Shown here: piece by piece, positions 37,501-47,395 of the stretch | Numbering within the stretch: the first letter of the stretch is position 1 | Layout of the letters: every line of letters starts with the position of its first letter | DNA from: Myxocyprinus asiaticus | Taxonomy: Eukaryota; Chordata; Actinopteri; Cypriniformes; Catostomidae | DNA length: 64,000 nucleotides | Direction: 5' to 3' | Assembly (NCBI RefSeq): GCF_019703515.2 | Contig: NC_059385.1 | Location: 30,670,001-30,734,000, forward strand | Program-made: the position numbers and the translations under genes | Notes under the pieces: generated by a model | The model's input: only the letters and a program-made list of their open reading frames with translations | What the model was told of the DNA's origin: nothing | Database searches by the model: none

Positions 37501-39500
37501 GAAAATTTAACAGATTTGTTTTTGTTCTTTCTAGTGTTATTTTTTTATTTTATTTTATTTTTTACAGTGTACTCATACTTTATACAATAATGTGTAGCCT
37601 ATAATTAGACCTAAATAGAGGAATTCATTATGGGTCATGTTTTGGCCCTATAGTTTAATTTTTGAGTCCCCCCTTAAAAGAATATTTTGGGTTCAATACA
37701 AGTTAAGCTCAATCGACAGCATTTGTGGCATAATGTTGATTACCACAAAAAATTATTTTGACTCGTCCCTCCATTTCTTTAAAAAAAACAACAACAGAAA
37801 AAAAAACATCGATGTTACAGTGAGCCACTTACAATGGAAGTGAATGGGGGCCAATTTTTAGAGGGTTTAAAGGCAGAAATGTGAAGCTTAATTAATTATC
37901 CTGTTAAAACTCAAGTATTATTTGAGGTGTAAAGTTGTTTAAATCATCGTTTTTACAGTCATTTTAGGGTTTGTTGACAAAACATCATCATGGTAACGAA
38001 AATGTAAAATCGGCTATAACTTTGCACAGAAAAGGTTAATAAGTAATTTTCTCACACTAAAATCATGTTTGCACGCATAATGTTTATGTCTTGTGGCTAT
38101 ACTTTTGAAAAAGTGAGTATTTTAACGTTCAAAATTTGGCCCCCATTGTAAGTGCCTCACTGTAACCCAGATTTATTTATTTTTTTTAAGAAAAGGAGGG
38201 GCAAGTCATAAGGAATACTTATGGTAATCAATATTATGTCACAAATGCTGTCGATTGTGCTTAACTTGTATTGAGCCCGGAATATTCCTTTAATTTCTGA
38301 CCTTGATTTCTACCTGATCTGACCCATAAAAATGACTTTAGTTGGTGCAACAAGGTGTTACTTTCATTGGTGTAGTCAGGTTGATTCAGTCATATTAGCT
38401 ACAGTATTTGAAGAAGTACAAGAAGTACTTTTAAGGTTACTTGGAAATATTTCACAATATGTTTCAGTTAAAAGCAAGAAAGCATCAAGTAAATGATAAC
38501 AGGCATGTTAGATCTTACAGATCTTACCCAAAAAGTACGTCGGAGTTGTGGTCACAAATGCCATGAAGTAAATCCCAACGGCAAATGACACCATTCCGAT
38601 CATGATCATACTCTCATCTCTCACAGAACACCTCGTGAAGATCTTCACACCCACAAAACTGGTGATGAAGAGCAAAGATCCAGCCGCGTTTCCATAACCC
38701 ACCTCTGTCGCGCCCCAATTCAACGGGTCTTTGAGCACATACGCCGCCAGCATCTCTATCCCTCCTGCCACTGCTATATCATACAAAATCCCACTGCCGA
38801 AGAGCAAAATGATATTCATCAAATCACGAGCTTCATGGTTTATAATCCCAACACTTTGGCGTCTCTCCTGCTTGTCTTCAAGCACTAGATGATCCACTCG
38901 CAGGATAAACGCAGCGTAAATCAGACAGAAGACATAGAGAAGCACACTCAATCCAGATAAAATGACCCCATGCTTGAGATCTACAGTATACAGGTCAAAT
39001 AGGTGACCAGAAGCCAAGCTGCCAATAAAACCAGCGATGCCATACACCAGCTCGGTCCTCATGATGCGCAATGAGCGCGTATCCTCACTTGCGCACAGCG
39101 ACACAAGCGCCATCACGCCGGCCCAATATGACGCGAACCCTCCGCACAGTCCATGAATAACCGGTACCGCGTACAACACCTGGAGAGGCCATTCCAGTAC
39201 GATATCGAGCAAAAGTAAAGCTCTGGACACCAAGTAACCGATCAGAGGAACAACAATCGGCACTTTCCTGTAACCTTTGTCGCCAACCTTTGCCAAGAGG
39301 ATCGCAGGTACAATGGGGGTGAATTTGAATACCATGTTGAAGATCATGTTAAAGTTGGTGATGGCTTTCTGCTCGCTGTCCGGATCGGTGGCGTTTGCGC
39401 ATCGTTCTTTCACGACCATTTGGAGAGCGGTGTCAAAAAAGGAGCTGGCCACTTGGGCGCAGAAGACCAGAGGCGCAATGTATAAACGGCAGGACATCAT
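25443..39500 (-). CDS. slc46a2: Solute carrier family 46 member 2 (slc46a2), three exons found
   Basis: Exons 39500-38528, 33471-33388 and 25599-25443 (- strand) join in frame (phases 1 and 1) to 404 codons plus two bases. The product is a 12-helix MFS carrier: exon 1 carries an early Asn glycosylation-type site (NAT), and [31 protein letters not shown] and [15 protein letters not shown] helices. Exons 2-3 add [16 protein letters not shown] and the last helices. Family knowledge: SLC46A2 (thymic stromal cotransporter, TSCOT) is a plasma-membrane carrier related to the proton-coupled folate transporter and linked to muropeptide uptake. The start at 39500 is supported by an in-frame TGA just upstream (39513-39515). 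The mammalian protein is about 475 residues, so the last roughly 20 residues and the central loop differ. A final short exon was not located. SNX30 adjacency supports member 2. Confidence 0.85.
25661..26575 (+). repeat. L2-type LINE fragments and a duplicated 110-bp block
   Basis: Two short pieces of LINE reverse transcriptase are readable on the + strand: [12 protein letters not shown] near 25852-25890 and [12 protein letters not shown] near 26240-26280. The second is followed by [12 protein letters not shown] near 26355-26395. A block at 25661-25770 (ATTGGGCAAAATGTCCATCT...) recurs at 26462-26575 with scattered changes. The pieces are too decayed to assign ends. Confidence 0.55.
26744..28343 (-). 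mobile_element. Tc1/mariner element, nearly complete
   Basis: 1600 bp between TA dinucleotides (26742-26743 and 28344-28345). Ends are CAGTGCATCCGGAAAGTATT and its imperfect complement (TACTTTCCAGATGCACTG). The inverted repeats extend for more than 150 bp (e.g. TCCACATTTTGTTATGTTAC against GTAACATAACAAAATGTGGA). The transposase is on the - strand. This is a different Tc1 family from the Sleeping Beauty-type copies elsewhere in the window. Confidence 0.88.
26962..27958 (-). pseudogene. Tc1 transposase broken by a single short deletion
   Basis: The N-terminal half (27958-27512) starts [20 protein letters not shown] and carries the helix-turn-helix regions and an intervening basic linker. The C-terminal half (27432-26962) begins [18 protein letters not shown] and holds the second aspartate ([11 protein letters not shown]) and the third acidic residue (DLNPIEHLW). 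They are in different frames. At about 27515-27525 the sequence passes from TMRNK straight to the segment after the WSDE box. About 23 bp including the first catalytic aspartate are therefore gone, probably between short AAACAA repeats. No other stop or frameshift is seen. Confidence 0.82.
28592..28615 (+). repeat. Short TTAGGG-like run
   Basis: Roughly three tandem TTAGGG units followed by TAGGGC. It matches the vertebrate telomere unit but is too short to mean more than chance or a repair scar. Confidence 0.5.
29016..29068. repeat. (TAG)n-(TAA)n microsatellite
   Basis: Trinucleotide repeats GTA/GTAGTAG pass into AATAATAAT. Frames across it encode Tyr or Asn runs and are not genes. Confidence 0.85.
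29401..30452 (-). pseudogene. Inverted LINE 5' segment: leader and endonuclease
   Basis: Read on the - strand from 30452, the frame opens [16 protein letters not shown] with a hydrophobic stretch. It continues in pieces to endonuclease motifs: LTETWMS-like text near 30030, [20 protein letters not shown] near 29740-29800, [12 protein letters not shown] near 29670, and [14 protein letters not shown] with [11 protein letters not shown]. It ends at ALQD-type text near 29410, exactly where the + strand part of the element resumes ([13 protein letters not shown]). Several frame changes are present. Confidence 0.72.
30454..32139 (+). pseudogene. LINE reverse transcriptase, long open frame
   Basis: A 561-codon open frame carrying RT motifs in order: [13 protein letters not shown] (about residue 170), [56 protein letters not shown], the intact catalytic FADDT box (about residue 393), then the C-terminal [21 protein letters not shown] at 32137-32139 precedes residual coding text ([24 protein letters not shown], to about 32280). 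The palm appears chemically complete, but the frame lacks its endonuclease because that half is inverted. It is not a host gene. Confidence 0.82.
32774..33387. other. slc46a2 intron 2 sequence, no gene
   Basis: AT-rich with a (CA)n tract at about 33062-33080. Nothing else is recognised. It ends at the splice donor of exon 2. Confidence 0.5.
33388..33471 (-). CDS. slc46a2: slc46a2 exon 2
   Basis: Acceptor CTTCTCTAG and donor GTAGGT on the - strand. 84 bp join exon 1 and exon 3 in frame and encode [20 protein letters not shown] followed by QVKGTSY. The TIRS-SK-KGxSYG run is an SLC46 family signature between two late helices. Confidence 0.87.
33890..34345. repeat. Two adjacent MITE fragments
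   Basis: 33890-34082 holds the right part of a TTAA-type MITE ending TTTTTGGGTGAACTATTCCT. 34090-34345 holds a second family starting ACACTTTACAATAAGGTTCC, the same ends as the element at 52876-53695. The second is cut off where L1 copy 2 begins. Confidence 0.55.
34346..36570 (+). mobile_element. L1/Tx1-type LINE, copy 2, decayed
   Basis: Matches the full-length copy at 7621-13455 from the 5' UTR onwards. ORF1 starts at about 34482 ([14 protein letters not shown]) but is largely deleted. ORF2 starts at 35219 ([20 protein letters not shown]), where the endonuclease jumps from NIYAP to KSLISFVVD, an internal deletion of several hundred bases. It then continues to the linker and the start of RT ([13 protein letters not shown], broken). 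Homology stops at ATGACATCTCTTAG (36570), where another repeat begins. Confidence 0.78.
35219..36570 (+). pseudogene. L1 ORF2 remnant, internally deleted
   Basis: The first 156 codons retain the better endonuclease N-terminus of the two + strand copies ([20 protein letters not shown]), which the copy at 9446 has lost to a frameshift. Downstream there are TGA stops at 35687 and 35931 and frameshifts. Catalytic RT motifs are absent because the copy ends before them. Confidence 0.75.
36571..37255. repeat. Composite MITE block after L1 copy 2
   Basis: Starts TAGTATGTTAACACTG directly at the L1 breakpoint. It includes a partial copy of the TTAA fold-back family (36849-37058; CACTAAAATCATGTTTACAC, GCCACAAATGCTGTTGATTG). 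It ends with GTGCATAATATATAGTGTGT-type sequence common in fish DNA transposon fragments. No coding. Confidence 0.45.
37256..37673. other. slc46a2 intron 1 sequence, no gene
   Basis: AT-rich, T-runs near 37530-37565; nothing recognised. Confidence 0.5.
37674..38293. repeat. Fold-back MITE bounded by TTAA (copy 2)
   Basis: Left TTAAAAGAATATTTTGGGTT and right GAGCCCGGAATATTCCTTTAA with shared inner blocks (AATACAAGTTAAGCTCAAT against ATTGTGCTTAACTTGTATT). Same family as 23296-23864. Confidence 0.65.
38528..39500 (-). CDS. slc46a2: slc46a2 exon 1
   Basis: ATG at 39500 ([20 protein letters not shown]) to donor GTAAGA. 973 bp encode 324 residues and eight to nine predicted helices plus the central loop ([19 protein letters not shown]). 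An in-frame TGA just upstream fixes the earliest start; the second ATG (39497) is an equal alternative. Nearby codon use is GC-rich compared with the flanks, as expected for a coding exon. Confidence 0.9.
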
Positions 39501-39771
39501 GATGACAATCTTTCAAACGTCAACAAATGTCTTTAAACTCCATCGATACAACAGCCTAAAGGGAGCTTAAACTCACTGGGTGATGTCCATGGCGTCATCC
39601 TGTAATGGGGAAGTAGCATGTTTCATCCCGAGATACACACGCATACATGTGTTTACCTAGCTATCTACAGTAAAGCAGGAGCATACGTTACATTGTTAAA
39701 ACGTATGCCTAATTGCTACCATAAGCCAAACGCGCCCAAAAAGAAACCATTTTCAGAATAAAAAATGAACA

Positions 39772-39803
<32 letters not shown>

Positions 39804-42317
39804 TTCCAAAAAGAAATTCCCAAAACAAACAGTAAACTGTGTGGACCAACACATGTGTGCGCGAATTCACATTCGGAAAGCAAGGACATTTTGGCGAGTA
39901 GCTACTGTGTTAATAAAACATGGCAAACATCCCCGATAAGAAGTGTTTGCCAGTGTTCTGCAACCAACTTACTATAACATTGCAAACTTGTTCTATAAAT
40001 TAATAAAAAATAATCACAAAGTGAAAGTGAAAGTGAAAGTGAAAGCAGCAGTTCGGACGATTGATTATATTTATATGTTTGTACCAAAGTTCATCTATTG
40101 ACGGGAAAAGTCCAGGTGATACAATACCTGCTGTTTTTTTTTTTTTTTTTTTTTTTAACCAGACAAACAGGGAAAAGAGACTCGAGTGAAATGTACAGAT
40201 TGCCCTTACAACATCTGTTGAGTTCAAATAGAGGAGAAACCATGTGTTAATGTCACACGCATTTCTCTTAAAGGGATAGATCACCCGAAAATGAAAATTC
40301 TGTTATGATTTATCAAAGGCTATTTAGAAAAGACTGGCCATTTCTATTCAAATAAATGGGAGAAATTGTAACGCACAACAGTCAGCAGATGTAGAAAAGG
40401 AATTCCCGCCTTATAGGTAAAAGAGCCAATCGTCTTTTAGATTCAGACATCACCTGCCGATCAACTTGAGAACGCACATGCACATTAGCAAGACAAGCCA
40501 GGAAAATGTATTTTTTTTTTTTTTTAATTTTTTTTTTTTTTTTTAGCGAAATCTGAGGTAAAAAAACCCCACAATTTATGATACCAGTGTTGTCAGATTT
40601 TACTGCTGATTTGAAATATGTTCTTTTCTGATATTGAAATCTTGACCAACCGTTTTGGAGATGTCGGTCTTTCCCCATTTAAAGGAATAGTTCACCCAAA
40701 AATGATAATGATAATTTACTCACCCTCTGGCCATCCAAGATGTATCTGAGTTTCTTTTTTCATCAAAACAGAATTTAAGATTTTTAGGATTTCATTTCAG
40801 GCCTCCTCCTTTAAACAATGCAAGTGAATGTACTCCATTTTTTGACGGTCCAAAATGCATATTTAGGGTGCATCAAAATAATCCACACGACTCCAGTCGA
40901 CAAATAAAGTTCTTCTGAACCAAAACGATTGATTATATTTAGAAACAAAACAATACTTATATACTTTTTAACTACAAACGTTCGCTTCCGTACATCTCTG
41001 TGACGCGCTCATGAGAGGGATGACGTAAGCTCGTTGGTAAGGTCACGCGTCACGTGGAGGAGGAGTCAGGAAGCACGCCTGTTTTTGTAAACAAGCGGCA
41101 TGCAAGTGCAGCTCCTATCTACTTAAATGAGGAATGACAGAAATCTCCAAAATGGTTGGCCAAGGTTACGATACCTGCACTAAAAAAGCTAGATGCAGTG
41201 CAACAAGTTCTTTTTAACTTTACCCAGTGTCTCAACATTGTGGCTGTCCTGTGGGAAACACTGTAAAAACAGCAAGACGTTGCGCAACGGTCAAAAGGCA
41301 TCCAACCAGCACGTGTTTACATAAAGATCAATTGGAAAACAGTGCAGACACATGCAAAAACATAATCGGTGTGAACAGCTCCTAACTCGAAATAATACGT
41401 TACGTTTAAATTTGAAAATAATAATATACATTAAATAAATGTAGCCTACTATATCATTAAAAAATGTTTATCATTGTATTTATAATTAATAATATTTATA
41501 AATAAATTTTTTTTTCATGTATTACAAACGTGAACCCAAACCAAAGTTATACTGACCCTAACAAGACCTGAAACTAGATGGTTTGTCTGATGATTAATCA
41601 GGATTAATTTTGTGATTCCAGAAATTTCAAGAACTCTGTTCTTCAATAAAAAACAACAGTTGTTGAATTAAAATAAGTAATATGAGATCAGTTTAAATGT
41701 TGTACAGTACATCTTTATTTTTAGCATTGTTAGCATTTTTATTAAGTTATAAGACAATTTAGAGAATTTTTAGAGTATCTAAAGTTATGCTGTGGCTCCA
41801 TTTCCACTTTAACGTAACTTCTTCCACATACATTCTCTCAGTTGCACTAACAGACAAGTTAGTGGCTGTTCACATGGACCATGTTTTTACATGCATCTGC
41901 ACTGTTTTTCAATTGTTTTTCTACGTAAACACATGCTAGACGGACGCCTTTGACTGCTGCACTGCGTCTCGCTGTTTTTCTGCGTCTCCTTCAGGACCAC
42001 CACATTGTTTACATACCATGTAAAGTTCAAAAGAATTTAAATAAAAAAATAAATAAAAAAATAAATAAAAAACAGTTTCTTGTTGCATTCTGTAACATTT
42101 AAATATATGTTAAGATTAAAACGTAATTTATTTGTTACATATTTTGAAGATATTGAGACCTACCCACAATAACAGCACTTTGGGAAATTGAGCATTATGT
42201 GCAGAGAAATATTTATCCTTCTATAGATTATTTGTCAAAAATCAAAACCATCACTAGTAGAGGACATGGAATCATCCATAGTGGTGCACTGACTTATGCA
42301 ATTTACAATACACAGAA
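39501..42317. other. slc46a2 upstream region, no further gene
   Basis: Contains the 5' UTR and presumed promoter of slc46a2 (transcribed leftwards), an A-run at 39779-39803, T-runs at 40133-40157 and 40511-40544, and a GAAAGT array at 40023-40046. A partial TTAA-type MITE lies from about 40681 (AAAGGAATAGTTCACCCAAA) and shares the segment GGTGCATCAAAATAATCCAC with 33940. An (AAATA)n-like tract lies near 42040-42070. No coding sequence is recognised. Confidence 0.5.
40023..40046. promoter_or_regulatory. Interferon-response-like GAAANN array
   Basis: Three GAAAGT units followed by GAAAGC, a perfect run of the GAAANN pattern bound by interferon regulatory factors. It lies about 520 bp upstream of the slc46a2 start codon. 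Function is inference; it could also be a simple hexanucleotide repeat. Confidence 0.4.
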
Positions 42318-42974
42318 TTAAAGGGATAGTTCACCCAAAAATGAAAATTCTCTCATCAGTTACTCACCCTCATGCCATCCCAGATGTGTATGACTTTCTT
42401 TCTTCTGCAGAACAGAGACAAAGATATTTAGAAAAATATCTCAGCTATGTAGGTCCATACAATGCAAGTGAATGGTGATCATATATTTGTAGCTCCAAAA
42501 ATCACATAAAGCAAACATAAAAGTAATCCATACGACTCCAGTGTTTAAATTCATATCTTCAGAAGCAATATAATAGATGGGGAAAGAAAAAGAACAATAT
42601 TTAAGTTCTTTTTTACTGTAAATCTCAACTTTAACTTTTACTTTCAGATGTAAAAGTGAAAGTGGAGATTTAGAATAAAAAAAAAAGTTTAAATATTGAT
42701 CTGTTTCTCACCCACACCTATCATATCACTTCTGAAGATATGGATTTAACCACTGGAGTCGTATGGATTACTTTTATGTTTCCTTTATGTGATGTTTGGA
42801 GCTACAAAGATATGAGCACTATTAACTTGCATTGTATGGACCTTGAGCTGAGATATTCTTCTAAAAATCATTGTTTGTGTTCTGCTGAAAAAAGAAAGTC
42901 ATACACATCAGGGATGGCATGAAGGTGAATAAATGACAAGAGAATTTTCATTTTTGGGTGAACTATCCCTTTAA
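42318..42974. repeat. Fold-back MITE, about 0.66 kb
   Basis: Left TTAAAGGGATAGTTCACCCA and right TGGGTGAACTATCCCTTTAA are perfect inverted ends. Complementarity continues into the body (CCCTCATGCCATCC against GGATGGCATGAAGG; AGTAATCCATACGACTCCAG against CTGGAGTCGTATGGATTACT). Non-coding. Confidence 0.8.
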
Positions 42975-44479
42975 CACAGAAAAAGCCAACAGAAAACACC
43001 TGCTGTTTATAAGACCCTAATAGAATAGTTTTGAATAGTACTAACTTGAAGTTATTATGCTATTAAATTATTTATGCACATTGACAACTTTTGCAGCCTG
43101 ATACTTGGAGTCAAGGAAAGAATGAACAGTTTTACTATTTTTCTTTTTAATGAGAAAATAATTATATATGTGTGTAAGAGTGAGGCTTACAATTACTATA
43201 AAACAATATAAGTAGAATATTAACATACAATAAGTGGTTAACATATCAACATAGGGCTTTTGAAAGCATGATTGCATCCTCACGCACCTATATCAATATT
43301 CCTTTGGTTTCTCTGAAAGAATACTCATTAAACCTGTGATTTCCTGTGTTTAAGGAAGTATTTATACTACAAAAGCAAAACACACAACATATTTTTGGTG
43401 TTACCTCAAAATTAAAAATAATAAACTCTGTTTACACTGAGAAAAAAAAAAAAAGCAATATTGTTTGTGATTTCATTGAAGGCAGGGCAAGGCTTTTTTT
43501 TTTTTTTTTTAAAGCACGGGTTGTCTTCCATCAAACTTTCAGTTGCAGTAGATTCAGTACTAGACATTAAATCGACTGCATGCACACGGACAAGGCTTGA
43601 AACGCTTGACTAGAAGCCTCAAATAAGTATGATTGAGAACTATTAGATCTAATATAAGATTTATTGCCAAGTAAACTCACATCATACTTTTGCCCTAATA
43701 CTTTCACTTATTAAAAATGGCAACGTTGCTCCATTTCTAATGGTTCGTTCTTCTTCAATATTCTATATTAAAAGCCTATTGTATTACACATTTGAACACT
43801 GATATATTTCTTAAAATTTAGCTTTGTGACAAAAAAATCGACCATTTATTTGTCCATTTAATATTATAGTACAAAAGCATGCCAACTTTAGGAAAACTAA
43901 AGCTGGCTTTGCATTTAATGTGAATGCTGCAAATGCCATGATGCAAAACCTGTTAGCATCATGGTCATTACTGTGCTAGTGATGTTTCCTACAGCCCCTA
44001 TACCAAACGCCTCCACTAATGAAATCTCTACAATGTATCTAGTATAACATACATGACCTTTAAATACACAAAACACAGTAAAATATTTGAATAAATGTGC
44101 AGTGAATAGTACTAAATGCCTGCCATTTGTCCCAAAGTATTTTCCATTCATAGGAATACTGTATCTTACTGCTCAAATAAAAAATATTTTCCCTTTATAA
44201 AATTCAAATTTTAGCTCACCATAGTCATATCTCATATCAAATAATGCAAGTAAAAATGCAATATCCTTCTCTGAGTAAAACACATCACACAAAACAAATT
44301 AATATTCCAGAAAGTCACTCAGTATCAAGAGATAATGTTTGTATGAATCCATTAAATAAAGTTGATGCACCCTTTGAAAAAACAAAATCGGTAGGTCTAT
44401 CTTTATGTCACCAAAAGTTCATAACAATATTGCATTTTTTTTTTTGCCTGCAATAAAGGATCTTGTCTATGCACTACTA
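42975..44479. other. Intergenic sequence, no gene
   Basis: AT-rich with A/T-runs near 43441 and 43494-43511. No exon, RNA gene or recognised repeat beyond these. Confidence 0.45.
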
Positions 44480-44945
44480 CAGTTGAAGTCAGAAGTTTAC
44501 ATACACCTTAGCCAAATACATTTAAACTGACATTTAATCGTAGAAAACATTCCCTGTCTTAGGTCAGTTAGGAACAATACTTTATTTTAAGAATTTGAAT
44601 GTCAGAATAATAGTAGAGAGAATTATTTATTTCAGCTTTTATTTCTTTCATCACATTCCCAGTGGGTCAGAAGTTTTTGGTAGCATTGCCTTTAAATGGT
44701 TTAACAAAGTTCAAATGTTTTGGGTAGCCTTCCACAAGCTTCTCACAATAAGTTGCTGGAATTTTGGCCCATTCCTCCAGACAGAACTGGAGTAACTGAG
44801 ACATGTTTGTAGGCCTCCTTGCTCGCACACGTTTTTGCAGTTCTGCCCACAAAATTTCTATCAGATTGAGGTCAGGGCTTTGTGATGGCCACTCCAATAC
44901 CTTGAGTTTGTGTTCTTAAGCCATTTTGCCACAACTTTGGAGGTA

Positions 44946-46191
44946 CACTGGCAGCCAGAAGGTTGGAATAATGTACAGATTTTGCTCTTATGGAAAGAAA
45001 TTGGTACTTTTATTCACCAAAGTGGCATTCAACTGATCACAATGTATAGTCAGGACATTGATAATGTGAAAAATTACTATTACAATTTGAAAAAAAAAAT
45101 GCAGAACTTCTTAAACTACTTTAAAGAGTTCTCATAAAAAAAATCCTCCACATGCAGCAATGACAGCTTTGCAGATCCTTGGCATTCTAGCTATCAGTTT
45201 GTCCAAATACTCAGGTGACATTTCACCCCACACTTCCTGTAGCACTTGCCATAGATGTGGCTGTCTTGTCGGGCACTTCTCACGCACCTTACAGTCTAGC
45301 TGATCCCATAAAACTCAATGGTGTTAAGATCCATAACACTCTTTTCCAATTATCTGTTGTCCAATGTCTGTGTTTCTTTGCCCACTCTAACCTTTTCTTT
45401 TTGTTTTTCTGTTTCAAAAGTGGCTTTTTCTTTGCAATTCTTCCCATAAGGCCTGCACCCCTGAGTCTTCTCTTTACTGTTGTACATGAAACTGGTGTTG
45501 AGCGGGTAGAATTCAATGAAGCTGTCAGCTGAGGACATGTGAGGTGTCTATTTCTCAAACTAGAGTCTCTAATGTACTTATCCTCTTGTTTAGTTGTACA
45601 TCTGGCCTTCCACATCTCTTTCTGTCCTTGTTAGAGCCAGTTGTCCTTTGACTTTGAAGACTGTAGTGAACACCTTTGTATGAAATCTTCAGTTTTTTTT
45701 TTTTTTGGCAATTTCAAGCATTGTATACCTTTCATTCCTCAAAACAATGATTGACTGATGAGTTTCTAGAGAAAGCTGTTTCTTTTTTGCCATTTTTGAC
45801 CTAATATTGACCTTAAGACATGCCAGTCTATTGCATACTCTGGCAACTCACAGCAATAAACAAACACAAGGACAATGTTAAGCTTCATTTAACAAACCAA
45901 ACAGCTTTCAAATGTGTTTGGTATAATGTCAAGTGATTTTCTAGTACCAAATTAGCAAATTAGCCTGATTACTCAAAGATAAGGTGTTGGAGTGATGGCT
46001 GCTAGAAATGGGGCCTTTCTAGATTTGATAAAAAATGACTTTTTTCAAATAGTGATGGTGTTGTTTTTTTACATCAGTAATGTCCTGACTATACTTTGTG
46101 ATCAGTTGAATGCCACTTTGGTGAATTAAAGTACCATTTCCTTCCGAAACAGCAAAATCTGTACATTATTCCAAACTTTTGGCCCCCAGTG
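44946..46191 (-). mobile_element. Second-family Tc1 element nested in the first
   Basis: Starts CACTGGCAGCCAGAAGGTTG and ends CCAAACTTTTGGCCCCCAGTG, between TA at 44944-44945 and 46192-46193. Inner inverted repeats are long (CTGATCACAATGTATAGTCA against TGACTATACTTTGTGATCAG). 1246 bp is normal for a Tc1 element. The transposase is on the - strand. Confidence 0.85.
45200..45830 (-). pseudogene. Nested Tc1 transposase remnant
   Basis: A readable block, 45615-45289, carries KYIRDSSLRNRHLTCPQLTA, the RRLRGAGLMGRIAKKKPLL basic stretch and KRVLW. Immediately after KRVLW, where WSDE is expected, it reads ILTPLS, so the first catalytic aspartate context is lost. The rest of the catalytic domain is largely missing, which fits the short element. 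Confidence 0.65.
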
Positions 46192-47176
46192 TATGCTTGG
46201 GGTCATTGTCCATTTGGAAGACTCATTTGCGACCGAGCTCTAATTTCATGGCTGATGTCTTGAGATATTGCTTCAATATTTCCACATAAATTTCCTTCCT
46301 CATGATGCCATCTATTTTGTGAAGTGCACCAGTCCCTCCTGCAGCAAAGCACCCCCACAACATGATGCAAGCCTCACCCTTTTTCCTCCAAACATAACAA
46401 TGGTCATTATGGCCAAAAATATATATTTTTTGTTTCATCAGACCAGAGGAAATTTCTCTGATTCTCTGAAAAAAAAAAGATCTTTGTCCCCATGTGCACT
46501 TGCAAACTGTAGTCTGGATTTTTTCTGGTGGTTTTGGAGCATTGGGTTCTTCCTTCCTGAGCAGCCTTTCAGGTTATATCGGTATAGGACTCGTTTTACT
46601 GTGGATATAAATACTTGTCTACCTATTTCCTCCAGTATCTTCACAAGGTCCTTGGCTGTTGTTCTGGGATTGATTTGCACTTTTCGCACCAAACTACGTT
46701 CATCTCTAGCAGACAGAATGCGTCTCCTTCCTGAGATGTATGATGGCTGCGTGGTTCCATGGTGTTTATTCTTGCGTACTATTGTTTGTACAGTGTGTAC
46801 CTTAACGTGATACCTTCAGGCGTTTGAAAATTGCTCCCAAGTATGAACCAGACTTGTGGAGGTCCACAATTTATTTTTATTTTTTTCTGTGGTCTTAGCA
46901 GGTTTCTTTTGATTTTCCCATGATGTCAAGCAAAAAGGCACTGAGTTTGAAGGTAGGCCTTAAAATACATCCACAGATACACCTCCAATTGACTCCAATT
47001 AGCCTATCAGAAGCTAATTGGCTAAATGGCTAATTGCCTAAAAGCATGGTATCATTTTCTGGAATTTTCCAAGCTGCTTAAAGGCACAGTTAACTTAGTG
47101 AATGTAAACTTCTGACCCACTGGAATTGTGATATAGTCAATTAAAAGTGAAACAATCTGTCTGTAAACAATTGTTG

Positions 47177-47395
47177 GGGTGTTGCTGTCCTTTCTGCATG
47201 TCACTGCCCCCTTCCGCATATCGCGGCGCCGTGTTGTGGTGCGTTCTGCATAATGCGGCGCCCCATGTGGCCCCATTTCACAGCCGGCCCACCGGGAAAA
47301 GTCCCGGTTCTCCCAATGGCCAGTCCGTGCCTGTCTATATGTGTAGGGTAGACTTGTCTAATGATGCTCTCAGGATGTGTTCATTTGTGTCTTGA
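47177..47395. repeat. GC-rich segment replacing the Tc1 end
   Basis: Sequence such as CGCGGCGCCGTGTTGTGGTG and CCGGCCCACCGGGAAAAGTC contrasts strongly with the AT-rich surroundings and begins exactly where the Tc1 homology stops. It resembles the end of another interspersed repeat, class unknown. Confidence 0.35.

Larger units (their letters stand above)
44667..46692 (-). pseudogene. Sleeping Beauty-type transposase, split
   Basis: Three readable blocks on the - strand. 46692-46438 is the DNA-binding region from [20 protein letters not shown]. 46438-46223 runs from [16 protein letters not shown] through [20 protein letters not shown]. 44897-44667 holds the DLNLIEILWAEL box with the last acidic residue, to the C-terminus. 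The nested element interrupts the coding sequence near WLK. The box holding the first catalytic aspartate lies at the break between the first two blocks and is damaged by an A-run (about 46468-46479). Confidence 0.8.
44480..47176 (-). mobile_element. Sleeping Beauty-type Tc1 element with nested Tc1 insertion
   Basis: Begins CAGTTGAAGTCAGAAGTTTA after TA (44478-44479), the intact outer repeat of the family. The transposase lies on the - strand and is split by a 1246-bp Tc1 element (44946-46191). The far end keeps the inner repeat (AATGTAAACTTCTGACCCAC near 47100) but stops at AACAATTGTTGG (47176). The outer repeat of that side is missing, replaced by a GC-rich segment. Without the nest the remnant is about 1.45 kb. 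Confidence 0.85.

Noticed and set aside
39902..40087. Small protein with Leu-Ser repeats
   Set aside because: It is the translation of the GAAAGT array; non-coding upstream sequence.
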